A stretch of DNA of 64,000 nucleotides, from positions 6,630 through 70,629 of the forward strand of contig JAYKAV010002386.1 of the NCBI GenBank assembly GCA_035582835.1, in the 5' to 3' direction. Under the pieces are notes generated by a model, which saw only the letters and a program-made list of their open reading frames with translations, was not told where the DNA came from and did not search any database. The position numbers were made by a program, and so were the translations under genes. Shown piece after piece: positions 25,721 through 38,638 of this stretch; the first letter of the stretch is position 1; each line of letters begins with the position of its first letter. The DNA is from Phoebastria nigripes (lineage: Eukaryota; Chordata; Aves; Procellariiformes; Diomedeidae).

Positions 25721-28700
25721 ATGGCATAGATTCAAACACTTAGAAACAAAAAATCCTCTTCTCTAGGGGTTTTCATTTGCTTGCTGAGATTGTATCTAGA
25801 AAAGAGGAGATTTGCCTGGAAGTAAGGACCTCAAGTTTCGAGTGTTAGAAATCATTGCCTCTTTTTTTAAGAATACTGTCACTAGAAATAGAACTACTTG
25901 TTGTTGCTCACCTTCGCTTTCTTCTCTTTTTAAACTTTCACTGCTTAGAATAATGCTGTCAGACTATCCCGTTTTCTTCAATGCAGCCATTTCTACTCGT
26001 TTGGCTACTTGGGGCAAGACTTACAGACACTCACATTAAGTCAGATAGAACTCATTATATGAAAAATGTCTTGCATGCACATGTAAGTTTGCAAATGAGA
26101 CCCCTAAGTCAACAAAACAGGCATGAGCTTTCTGTTCTTGTATAGATCTGTAAATTCAGATCTAGCTTGTGCTAAACTTGTAAAGCAACAAGATACCAGA
26201 AATGCAGTGGCAAGGGGAATTTAAAAGTAGTGAAAAAAGCCAAATGTAGGGGTAAATACAGATACCACTAAATGCAATGACAGAAGGGTTAACATATTTT
26301 TTTTTTTCCCCCTAGAATCCTATTAATAGCTAAACTATTTCAGAAGTGCTAAACATACCTCAGCTGCAGCTGAGGAAGGGCAGTATGGAGGGGGAGCCCA
26401 ATTCATCAGTGGGATCTCATGAGTGGTCATCCAATGCTGGGAGGAACCACCTGTATCCCAGAGCCCGGTCCCCCATGGTGACAGCAGCGCATACCTAATT
26501 CGAAAGGCCCCACAGAACATCCTTTCCACAACCCATGGCACTTTCCAGCACCCTGTAACAAAGGTGTAACCTGCTGCAAAAGACCAAAGGCTACTATGCG
26601 TCAGAGGACAAGCAGGAAAGGCTGTGTGTTTTGCTAATATCCTAGGATCTTACAGAAACATGTCATATGTTGAATAAAATTCATGGATGGCCATAGGAAG
26701 TAGACCCAATCCTATCCTTCAAAGCGGGGCAGGGGGAAATCCTCAACAACCTGACTTGTGTGGTGCCCGCCTCATCTGACATTCAGTTTAACTCTGGACA
26801 TGTGGCAGGATGTCCTAATTAAGCAAATGAGTATTCAATGCTGTTAGCTTTTGCAACATAGCTTGTAGGTACCCTGCTCTTAGCTGCTTCCATCTTCAAT
26901 GCTTAGAGGAAAGTAAAATCCTTCCTGTCTCTCCACTCCTTACAAAACCTAAGCAACACAGGGAAACAGAAATTCCTGTCTGGTCCTCAAGGTGACAGTG
27001 ACCTGATAGACACTGTAAAAAATGTGGTGCAAGCAAATGTGGAAGTGGAGTCCCGCCCCACAAGTGCTACATGTCAGGGCACAGCAGTAGCATGCTGTTC
27101 TGTGATGAGACAGGCCTGCTCCCGCGATGGGTGTTCCCCAGGTACATCAACTCATAGGTTGGATAGAGGGAATGGGCTTCTTTGCAGAGCCTCACCCACC
27201 CTTCAGTTCCAGGTCTCTGTATGTCAGACCTGGCCGAGCAGCGGGGTCAGAGATTTGCTGGCTAACATGCTTGGCACCTCAGGGTCGGCAGGAGAGGAGC
27301 CGTGCCCGGTGCTGTGTGTGAGACGGAGATCCCGTCGGGGACAGACGTGGCACAAGAGCCAGAGCAGGAATTCTCACGCTGAGCACGACAGGTCTGCGAC
27401 GTGCACCTCGTGTGCATAAAAGGCTGCTTCTTCTGGGCCTCTCGGGGTCAAGTGTAGAATGAGCTATATTTTAGTTACCAAGGAAAATTTGGCCTTATGA
27501 GAGGCTGTGTGCAAATGGCACATTTGCTAAATGGCGTGTTGTGTTTGCATGGCAGCCTGTGGCCCAGCTGGGCCTCGTGGGTGCTCGCTGTGTGACACTG
27601 TAACACACTAACTCAGAGGAGGACTGCTTAAGAGACCTCCGAGGTCCCTGGCAGAACAAGGCAGCTGCTGGGTGAGATTTCGCCGTGCCTTGGGCGGGCT
27701 GAGAGCTGGGACCCCCAGCAGGGCGCTCTGCTCCTCTGTAAACTGCGCCCTGTTCTTCCTTCCTCCCGAGTGGTGGCAATAACAGATCCTGCTGGTCAGA
27801 TTGACTGGCTAGCACAGGTTTCCCAACGTTGGAACTCACATTCCTCTCTTAAACGCAGAGTCACGGGGACAATACTGCTGCGGGGGCCCCTCTAATGCAA
27901 ACATTTTTTTTTTTTTAAATGAGTTGTGGTAGGGGCAGCAAATGGCCTCCATTGTAACAAGGTGGGGAGAACTGGGGAGGACTGCATTTACAGAGCAGTT
28001 TAATCACATGGATGGAGCAGTGTGTTCACCTCTCCTCCTTGCTGGGTCATTTCCACTTTGAGCTCTGCAAACAGACCGTCTATTGAGCAGTTAGTATTCA
28101 GTGCTGAATATTCAATACCAGACTCTTGTTTTGGTGAGTCTTAGGCAAAAAAAAAGAAGGAGGAAAGAAGACTTCTCTTTTTTTCTCATGTTCCCTCCCT
28201 GAGTTTGCTTTGCATATTGTTCAGAGGACACTGGAGGCTTCTCAGAAAAGCCAGGCTCCTAGTTTTAAAAGCACTGGTCTAGTTTCACAGTACTTTCTAA
28301 GGGGAGGGGAGAGACAGCGTGGAAGGGACTAGATTCGTACAAGGTTTATGAATCTGTAAGTCCAGGCACATCAGGACTGAGTGAAGACTTTCCGACAAGC
28401 ACATTTAGGCTGTAAACTTAATAGCATGAAATGCTTGCTCTGTATACACAGATCAGTTCTGAGAGGTACCAATCTTTGTGGGAGTATGTTATGATGATTT
28501 ATTAAAGTCCTCTCTGCTGGTTTTGGTATGCAGATATTCTCTGGGTGCATGTTGAGAGCTGAAAGAAATTTGTTTCTGTCTAGTTAGTGCCATATTTGCT
28601 CACAAAAATGCTTGTGAGTAATGTAATGGCTGCATCCTTTGACAGTAGTGAGCAACTGCTAGGTTTGGAATAGATGTGCATAAAGTGAGGAAAAGTGGCC

Positions 28701-28809
28701 ACCATTTGAATAAATACAGCATCTCTTTCCTTCTTCTTGAGTCAAGTGATTGTCTCTTCCTTACTGCTATGATTGCATCCTGACACCTGAGTTTTCTTTG
28801 CACATATGT

Positions 28810-29140
28810 GTCTGTCTGTCTTTTTCTGTTGTTCTTTCAGTCTGCCTGACTGGATGCTGTTTCTGATGAGAAATATTTACTGTAGTCCTATTCCTTCAGG
28901 AACTGACCTCTTTTCTTCTGATTTAAAAAAAAATCTCCTCTCTATAGTTACTCTTTCCTCCTATACTTCTTTTTTGACTGTGCTCTTTTCTTTGTCATTC
29001 ATTCTTTTGTTTCTTTTCCTTTTTCACCTCCTTTCCAACAACCAGCCTTCTCCCTCTTCTCTCGCCTCCCTGAGCCCCACAGCCAGCGTTTCTTGCATCT
29101 CCCACCCATCTCACATCTTTTTGTTTTGTCATCTTTGTGG
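28810..29140 (+). repeat. Pyrimidine-rich low-complexity stretch
   Basis: A ~330-bp stretch in which C and T dominate the + strand (TTTCTTTTCCTTTTTCACCT-type sequence). It produces a spurious 151-codon leucine/serine/phenylalanine-rich open frame at 28806-29261. It lies mid-intron with no exon signals recognised. Confidence 0.7.
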
Positions 29141-32100
29141 GCCTGTCTTACTGATCTACTACCGTTTCTGTGCCAAATTGGCTTGTCTGCTGGATTCATC
29201 GGCTCCTGAGGGAGAGGGAAGCATTTCATGGGTGCTTGATGCAAATCCCGTCTCTTGTTGAGTCACAGACTTCCTGTTCAGCCAAATGACTCCAGCCTTG
29301 TGCACTGGTGAAGCGGAGCTGAATTAAGGATTTGAGGACTCCATGTCTTCTTATGCACACTGGTGACCTGAGGGACCATGGTAGCAGCCGGGAATGTTTA
29401 ACCCAAGAGCTAGTGAGCGGAGACTGCTGTAGGGTAGGAGTGTAGGAAATGTTGTGATAGGTACCCAGGTGAAGGCCCTCCTCTTATCAGCTCTCTAGTG
29501 TGCTTCACATTAATTCTATAGCATAAGAAGTTAATGAAATCTGGGGCAAAAAGGGCATCAAGAGACTGTCCTTTATTCTGGGAGAGAATAGGACTGGCAA
29601 TAATCAAGGGGCATCTTTGCATTTTCTTGGAAGGAAACACTGNGGATAAATCGGAGACAATGATAGCATTTACATTGGTTCATGCAGCAGACCCTGAAGG
29701 ACTGAAGATCTATAACACATCATGTTGTAGAAGCATGAGGGTACGATTTGCTGTATGCAGAGTTGGTGCTTGGAAAGCACGTGATATGTGTGATTATCCT
29801 ACTAATGAAAAGATTGGCTGCATGTTGCACCCACTTACACCCATGTAAGTTAAGTGCCCTGGGAGAGCTGAATTGGTCAGATACTGGTGTCACTATCTTA
29901 AATGATCCTGGGTGAAAGTGAGGAAATGTCACTGCACTGAAATTGGACCAGGTGAGGTTCTCTTCCCTGTTAAATGAGGAATGGCCTTGATGTGGCAAAA
30001 CCCAAATGGCTATTTACTGGTCTGGTGAAACTTACTTTTCAAAATAAAAGGATAGATAGCATCTGTGTGTGACTGGGAGAGGGAAATGGCTACTCCCAAT
30101 TAACATGCATCCTGAGCTGGAAACACGATAGCAGTATGATTTGTGCTTCCAGAGAAGGGAATGGATAGGATTTTGAAGTCCTGTCTGGACTTCAGGTTGG
30201 AGGCTGCCCTAAATGCCAGAATCAATATGCAGAGGAATCTTGTATTCTAGGGTTCCTGAGTGTGCTTGATCTACATTTGGGATGCAGCTTCTTAATGAGG
30301 AATATTTTTGACAGAGTACTTGAATGAAAGTATCACATTTAGATGAACTTCTGCACAGTACACAGAGCAACAAGAAAGCAACATCTCATAAATTCCAGTT
30401 TTCCTACCCAAGTATTCTAGGCGAGTTAAAAGATGATGAACTATGGTGCTTTTTGTTATATCAGTTTAAACACAGCATGCAAATTTTTTAATACACCTTA
30501 TCAAATGGGTTAACAGAAAATCAGTACTAGGAGCAAAGACCTGGCTAAACAAAACGAAAGAGCTCTCACAGATTCAAGAGAGTCATTCTTTGCATTCCTA
30601 TGATATCATGGTGAATTTCACGATGCTTCACCAGAATCACGAGTCAAAGAAAAAGGACAAAAACATTCCTGCCAACATCTACGAAGTGCCCTGGACCAAT
30701 GTCCATTAACCCTGAAATAGTTCCAAGAGAACTGTATGCCAAGAAATGAGAACAAAAGAAAGGACTGCAACAAGAGTGCCCGACATTTTGCCCTGTTGGA
30801 AACGAAATAAAAAGTTAGATTAGCAAACAAAGCACCAAGGTATCTGGCAGCTTGTCAGGGTAGCAGCTCTACCATCTGCACCAAGGCCATGTGTCGCTGT
30901 CATCCCTGAGGAGCAGGTCTCTTGGAAGAACAGAAGATGGCTATGCAGGACCAAGGAGGACACTGGCATGATTTCCTGTGGAGCTTGAAGGTGTTCCTGA
31001 CAGCTCACATGCATTGACTGAAGGGTATGTGCCTTGCCAGCCAATGGCACTGAATGAGGGAGCAAGGAGCAAAACCAGGCTCTGTGTGGCAGGTCCACCT
31101 CGACGGTCAAAGAGGAGCTGTTTTGTGAATGAGGAGTGTCTGCGAGGGAGTAATCGGAGGGAACAGCAGTTGGACGATGGCCCTGATGTGGTCTCACAAA
31201 GCTTTCATTTGACAGTGGAGAGGAGGGAGATTACATTACCTATGAAAGCCTAAATCTTAGAAAATCCCCGTGTGTGTGATTAGCTGTCCCTAATAGCTTG
31301 TTCTGCTTGATTTTAGTTGATTTTGGTAAGTTTAACGCCCTCCATGGGAGCCAGTGGCTGCCAAGCCCGGTCATGTTACAGGCAACGTAACATTGTGCAG
31401 AGGCCAGGCTAGGAGATCTTGCCTCAGGTCTTGGTTTTACAGTAGATTGAGGTTTCAGAGAGAAGGTGATTTTTGTTTGCTTTCTTTCAAACAGTGTGGT
31501 TCTTGAAAAGCTTTGAATGTGCTGCTGCAACCAGCCCTTGCAGCACTCCAGCAGCATTACACTTCTCAGGTGGCGGATGTACCTATAACCAGCAGTGCTG
31601 TGCTGCAAGGTGTGTGGGAGATTCAGAACATGAATCCTCTGCTTCTAGTCAGAGCAGGTGTGATGTGCAGCAGTACTAAAGCAGGCTTTTAATAGTTTGG
31701 GGGACAGACTTCAGATTTATCTCCTAATCATTACCCCTGACAGAAACGGATAGTCTCTTTTGCCTTTAAGGGACTGTTTCAAACTAGTGATTTGTCTTCT
31801 AAGTTGACATGACTAATTGAACCAAAACATTGAAGTGTTATAAGGCATAGTGTTCACTTGCACCAGAGAAAATATTAGATGTACTGGCTCATTTTTTTGC
31901 TTTACTTTCATTCATATGGCTGTTAGAAGTTAGGTTTGCAGCACACTAATGGGTAGTCAAAGCAGACAGACTGTTCAGACATTATGAATTTAACAGCTGT
32001 AGAGGTTAGAAGTTCTCTGTCCACAGCAATGGTGCCACACAGACAGCATGAACAAAGCGTTTGTTGGGTGGTGGCATGTCTCAGACCATGTTCAGCAAGG

Positions 32101-35100
32101 CAAGCTCTGCAGAGAAAAGCCTCAATGGATCATGCAGACCTCAGCATTTATTCTGAGACAGACAACAGAAGAAGCTGTCAGGGCAGCTGACAACCAGTGA
32201 TGGTTTTCCTAAAAAAGAGAAGGTATAGAATATCATCCCATCAACGCCACTGAAAATTTTTGTGATAGATATTTGGTTAGTACCATGGGCTAGCAAACTA
32301 GAAAGGGGAGGTTCCTTGACCTTNGGTCAGCCTCCTGAGCTTTCGAGGTACTGCTTTTACCTGCTAAACCTGCTGTTTGCAACTATTTTCTCTTGGCCTA
32401 ACAGATCAGATGAGCAGCTAGGCAGTACTGCTGGCCAGCTCAGTACTGAGACATTTGGCAGAGATGCTGCGGGAAGAGATGAGTAACTCTTCCCTCTGAG
32501 AATGATGAACAAATAACTCAGAGGGGTGCTAGGACTCCATATGCATGACAGGAGTTCCTCCTCTGTCACAAGAACTGTAAAATTAAGTCTGTCATCACTT
32601 CTGAGTATTCATTTTTCCAATGGGTCCTCTTGTAAATCCACTAAAATTTGGTGGTCCCTTTATATTTGCATTATCTACATTTTATATGCCTTTGCTCACA
32701 GTTACTTTCTACTTTTTTGCCTTGAATAACTGGGGGAAAAGTTACAACAGCAGCCGTGAATAAAAATAAGGAGTCGGACTGTTGCAGCTGCGCCATCCAA
32801 GTTGGTACATGGCTCAGGTAGTAGTTTGGGTCCTGGCAAATCTCTGATCTTATTCCAGAGGTAGCTCTATTTCAGTGACAAGCAAACTTCTGTGGAAGAA
32901 ATGCTGGTNCCTGTGCAGAGCACTAGGTAAATTGTCATGCTTGTTGGCAAACTGCTTTAAAATTTGGAGATTGGGAGCCAATCTAGAGCTGAAGGTGTAT
33001 GAGAGGGATTTCTGTGCAACTGCTAGGGCTGTGGTGAAATAAGCGTATGGTGATTGTGCAGACTGATATTGTGATTACCACAAGCCTTGGCTATGTTTCT
33101 AGAACATGAGTATTCTCATCTCATACAATTTCAGTAAAAAATAGCAATTCACAATTACGTCAGTGATACAACCACAGGATACGACCAGAGGATATGGCAT
33201 AACTGGGGAAAGCCAGTGCAGTTAGTACCACTGTACGGTAATGAGGTGAGGCAAAATGCAGCTCAGATTAGGTGACCACAGAGTTTCATTCTGCCTGTAA
33301 AATCTCTTTATCTCCCTTCAGGACGCACACACATGCCCACAGGGCTGCAGCCAGTGGCTCTGTGTACGCTTACCTCCCAACTGTGTGGCACAGCCCCCCC
33401 AGCTGCTTTTGCCGTACTGCTTGGGTGCCGAGCAGGACACGGTGGCTCTCAAAGGCCAGAAGAGGCTGTGATTACAGGTTGTGCTAATACTGCAGCAACT
33501 CTTAACCCTCCTGGCAGGACAGCAGCTGCAAAGCCGGTGTCGGCTGCGATCAGGCCCACCTCCTCTTCCCCTCCCCAAAGCAGAGCCCAGGTGGCTCTCA
33601 CACTGCTCTCGCTATGGCTATGCACATGTGGGAGCAATGAATGCTTTCTTTTCCGGGCTGCAAATATGCTAAGCCAATAACCATTATACAAACAAGACGG
33701 AGTAATTATCTCATTAAATGTACTGGCAGTATGCAGGCACCTCTGCTGTATTCTCCCACCTCAAATGAGGCTCTGTAGGGAGAAGCCTTTCAAAGGTGTC
33801 TTCCAGGAGCAAACCCTTCCTTCTGAAGGAGATAATGTGTCAAAATAGTTTGTNAAAGATGTATTTAAAAAACAGTTCATGCTCCTCTTTCCTGATAGTT
33901 CATGAAAGCTCCTGCCCCTGAGCAGCTCTCATGTGTTTGCCTCTATTTTGGGGAGTCCCAGGCCTGCCTTCCCAGCTCAGTGTGTGAAGCACCATATAAA
34001 TAAAAATATGCTTGTCAGTGTGAAGAGCCGAGCCGTGGTGGGGACAAGGGAAAGCCATGCAGACCTCTGTTCTGGCAACTCTTAAAAACAAGCTCAGTTT
34101 AAACTTCTGTGGTTAAAAGTGTGGTGGACACATTTAATGGAAGAGGAATACTCTGATGCTTGCTGTTCAGTGGATGTGTCAGTCTTGGCAAGATTAGGAC
34201 CAAAAAGAGAAGAGGTGAAATGAGGGCCAGAAGTAGTTCCATAGTTCTTTTTAATCCATCTTTCAGCACTTTGTTGGGAAAAATTTATGTTTTTTGTTTG
34301 TGTCATGATAAGGTATTCTGTCAGAAAATTGACACTGGAAAAATTATTGTAATTTGAATAATCATCTCCTTTCCCTCATGTTGGAATCCTGCAGAAGATA
34401 CAATGTATTTGTATTTAGTGGTATACAAAATTATGTAACAAAAATTATAAGGCTGAGAGACATAGTTGTTCGCTTCATCATTATTTACTTTTGATCCTTG
34501 CAAAATTAAATACTTGATATAGTATTTAAAGGTGCATCTTCAAAACACCATTAAATACACCTTAGTTGCATTCTTTGCTAATAAGATTGTAATAGCTTCC
34601 ATATCGTGTCACAGTACAGAGTTATCAGCATGTGACTACACTACATTTTACTACTAGATATTAATTAATTTATTTATTTTGCCTGGATGTTTTTTGGCTA
34701 GTGCTGATCCTTGCTCAAACCACTGTGCTGGTATAACTGAGGGTACAGAATGCTGGGGCTCAGGGTGGGAAGGAGTCCTGGGGAGCAGGGAGGGGAAATG
34801 CCTTAAGGCTTGATACACTGAAAACGCAGTGAGTAAAAATACACCCTGTATGAGACAGGATGTATTTTCTTCTGCTCTCGCAAGCGCTTCCCGCTAGAAA
34901 TTTGGGGTTTCTACATGTTGTGTTAACGATTCATCATTGTTATCAGGTCTGATATGCACTTCTGCTTAATCACCACCTGAACTCTCCATTACTCTGTAAC
35001 TGTTCCTGATGTGAAATCCTGCCTATGAGAAGTTTGTAAGGTCCAAGCGCAATAATTTAGGCTTTAAACATATAAAACCTTCCATACCGTGTGACTCAAC

Positions 35101-38100
35101 GCCTGTCTAGAACAGCAGCGTAGTGTGATTGGTGTCAGCCTTGGGAGCAAGTGATGAAGCCTCAGACTAGGGACACCGAGGGTTAGCCACGGGTCTCTTC
35201 CTCCGGCTCTGCAGCCGGACTGCCTGGGACAGACACCAGCACAGCCGGGTTGTACACCCACGTGTCGTGAGGACAAGAGCATTCNATGTGTACAGCGCTC
35301 TACCCAGTATTAACTCTGAAACAACTTATAAAAATCAGACTTAGTTTTGACTTTTTGTTTGCTCTGCCTCTTTCTCTTTTTTTTTGTTTTTGTTTTATTT
35401 TAGGCAGGTGCTATCATAATCTGGGATCTGTAGGCTCCTGAATGGAATATTTTCAATTTCAGCAAAACTGTAGTTGTATTTTCTTTCAATGCCTGAAGGT
35501 ATTCTTATTAATATTGGGAGTTAAAAGCTTTGTAAAAACTTTTTTTCTTTATACAAACAGTAAAAAATATCTACTTATTAATACTTATTTATTTACACTT
35601 ACATCACTCGGTTTATGAGATAATACAGCCTTTAAATAGCTAGTTGGTTTTGTCGCATTTTGTCATCTGCCAAATAATTTGACAAATTTGCCATAAACTC
35701 CCTGACATTTTTGCTCAAAAGAGTNAGTTTTCTTCATTCTTTGCTGCCAGACAGGTCATGTATCTTTTCAGGCTTGAAGAATTTCTATCCGCTATTTAAA
35801 TGCAAGGCCACAAAGACAAAGCCAGACTCAGGCTGCAGCGAGCTGAACTGGGGTGATTCAGGACCAAAGGAGTTGCAGCACATAATTAAACAGTAACTGC
35901 GCCCTACTCCAGAGACTTTATATCTTGCAGTATAAACTGCTTGCTTTACCAATGAAAAAGGGGTATATACGCTGTTATCAGAGACAGTACGTGAACAAGG
36001 ACGGTGAAAATTGTTATGGAGTGACACTTTAAAAGTTTTTTTTCCTACTACTTAGGCAGGGAACGTGACTAAAGATGGCTGCTGCCAGTTCCCTGCTGCT
36101 GAGGGAAGAGGATGCATCCCAGCTTCCCAGCTCTNGGTGCCGGGAGGAAAAGAAAGGGCAGAGCTGGGCATCGGTCTCTCCTTGGCGCTAATGGCAGCCG
36201 CCTTTGCTTTTACTCCCTGCAGCTGGGCTCAAAGCCAAGGGAATTATATACAGCCATGGCTGTGCGCTGAAAGGAGGAGGAGGAGGTAGGGTAATCTTTC
36301 TCAAGGCTTCTTGCACCTCTCTCTGATGTTATCCTCAGCAGCAAGTTTCTCTTCACCTCGTAGTGATCTGTAAGGATCCAAGTTCCTGTCCCCCAGATCG
36401 CAGTACTAGAAGAGGAGAGGAGAGACACTATTAGCTCAGTTTTAGGGTAGTAGAAGAAATCTGGCATGAAGCAGCCATCTCGTTGTGTTGGCCTTTAGAT
36501 GAGGAGGTGATACACCCCCACCCAATGCAGCCGAGCAGCATGAGAAGGGAAAGCCTCAAAGTTAGAGTTGCCACAGGCTTGTGGGTTAGTAACTGAGCAG
36601 GAGCTGATTAGACAGCACAGGCCTTGCTGGCAAGTTTTAAGTTGCGGTGTCAGCAACCTTAAAGTGATTTTTATACAAGGCCGTGTTGAATTTGATGGGA
36701 GAAGAAATATGCTGAAAAATCTATTGACAACAAGAGTTATTTTTGCTGATTTTCAGAGAAGTACCTCAAAGGAGCAGGCTATAGGGAAGAGGCAGTGTGG
36801 TCATGAGGCTCTGTAGGCACAGGGCAGTTTGATGATGAATGAGGAAGACGCACGTGAGGACATGCTTGTACTGATGAAGGCAACACCGCAGTGTGTTGTT
36901 TACCGTGGGCAAATAGGCAGAGGGAAGGGAGAGGCCTGGAGCTGCCACAACCTCTCTTACACTGCTTGAAAACCAGAGGTGCACAAAGCAACAGTACCTG
37001 GAGTCTTGTGGCAGTGCCTGGAAATCAACTCTGAAGGGCTCTCAGCAGACCTTTCTGAAGTCCTACACGGATGCCGTTGCCCTTTTGTTTGTGTGGCAGT
37101 GCAGAGTGTGTGTACAGAGGAATATATACGAGTTTGTGCAACTGTCTGGGTTTAAAAAGCATTTTTTCTGCAGGATGTGTTTGGCCATGACTATTCGTAT
37201 ATTTATTTATTGGCGTCTAGTGCTGAAATGAAGTCATACCAACTTTTACCTTCTATAAACCAGATGGGCAGCTTTCCCAAGACACTGGGCTTCTGCTCTC
37301 CCTTCAAGCCTGCTGCTGTGATGGGCTTACTCTGGCTGGCAGACTGCTGCCTGCACTGTGCTGGTAGGCCGATGTGTCTGGGGGGTGGCTTATGGAAAGG
37401 AATCTGCAGCCATTTCCGTGTCTTTGAAGGTGTTTCTGGCTCTGGCAGTTTGCTGACAGCNAGGCCTGTTTCCCCTTATTTCTTGTGCATCTTTTTGCTC
37501 AGTGGGGTTGTTTCCTGTTGTAACTTGTGGGGTTACCTTGCAGCCTTCCCACCTATCCCTTCTTTTTCTCGCTTTGACCACAGGGAGCTCTGTGAGCGTA
37601 AGTTCATTTCTGCCCACGTGCATGCCCTTGAAAAATAATCTTATGAGGGAGGTCAGTTTATTGTAGCAATATCCAGGGTCTCCAGGCAAAGTCAAGGACT
37701 CATATTTCATACTTTGTTCGAGGAAACACATAGAAAGGTGCAACTTCTGCCCTGAAGACCTGTAACAGTAAATTCTGCTGAGCCTGGTGCATCCTCTAAA
37801 GTCATCAGGGGATGTATGTTATAGCTTCCAGAAAGAGGAACAGCAGAGTCAAATCAATGTAATGCTGTACCTCATCTGACTAGTGGGAATAAATTGGAAG
37901 TGAGAAAGAGGGAGGACAGGAGAGGTTGAGCACCCATCGTGGAGTGACAAAGGTTCGAGGAGCTCAGTGGCTGCTGACTCGCTACGTTGGACTCGTACTA
38001 GCGTGGAAAAGATCTCGGTAGGACCTGGGACTCCACCAGGGTGAATGGGGTCATAGGACTGGACTTCAGAGAGCACAGTTTGAGTCCCGCTGTAACAAAA

Positions 38101-38551
38101 GTTCACATGAATGATTGATTTTACACACATGAAGAGTTCTTTCAAAACCAGTGGAAATACTCGAGTATGTAAGTTTTTGCCAGACTAAGACTTAGAAATT
38201 AATGCAATTTATGTGTTTCAGTTGCCCACATGAGATGATTTTTTTTTTTTAATGTATCATGTGATGGGGAGGGGAGAGAATATCCTGAGGAGCTTTGTTA
38301 TGTGCATGGAAGCATTTCAACCTCTGTTGTTTAAAAACAAACAAACAAAAAATGAAACTAAAAAGCAACAGCTAAGTTTGAAAGCAAGAAAGGATTTTCT
38401 TGCTAAATAACCTCAGACTGAGTATGTTTTAACAGAAATGCTACAGAACACCATCTGTTGAAAACCCGTGCTTTATTTAGTTTTATATATTGGAAGTTTA
38501 TTTTTTATGCAAAGACAAACACAAAAAAAGAGCGTCTTTGTTCTTTTGCAG

Positions 38552-38638
38552 AGAGTTGGATTGAACGATGTCTCAATGAAAGTGAAAACAAACGTTATTC
38601 CAGTCACACCTCTCTGGGGAATGTTTCTAACGATGAAA
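38552..38638 (+). CDS. RFX4: RFX4 coding exon 2
   Basis: After acceptor TTCTTTTGCAG, the first two bases complete the glutamate codon begun in exon 1. The exon then encodes 28 residues, [20 protein letters not shown] followed by LGNVSNDE, and the first base of an asparagine codon, before donor GTAAGT at 38639. This is RFX4 residues 16-43, the serine- and acid-rich region that precedes the DNA-binding domain and is shared by the isoforms I remember. The 87-nt exon is a multiple of three with phase 1 on both sides, so skipping it would keep the frame. Flanking sequence is AT-rich. The exon is intact. Confidence 0.96.

Larger units (their letters stand above)
18717..38551 (+). other. RFX4: RFX4 intron 1 (19,835 bp)
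   Basis: The first intron is the largest complete one in the window. It begins inside the CpG cluster and then turns AT-rich. It holds the candidate enhancer blocks at 20690-21010, 22640-22790 and 24940-25720, a palindromic repeat at 22452-22524, simple repeats near its start, and a pyrimidine-rich stretch at 28.8-29.1 kb. Between about 25.8 and 38.5 kb I see only unremarkable unique sequence with occasional single n bases. Long first introns rich in regulatory DNA are typical of this kind of gene. I could not identify an alternative first exon in it. Confidence 0.9.

Noticed and set aside
28806..29261. 151-codon open frame (+) resembling a membrane protein
   Set aside because: Produced by a pyrimidine-rich tract, which encodes Leu/Ser/Phe by composition. 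No family match or exon signals.
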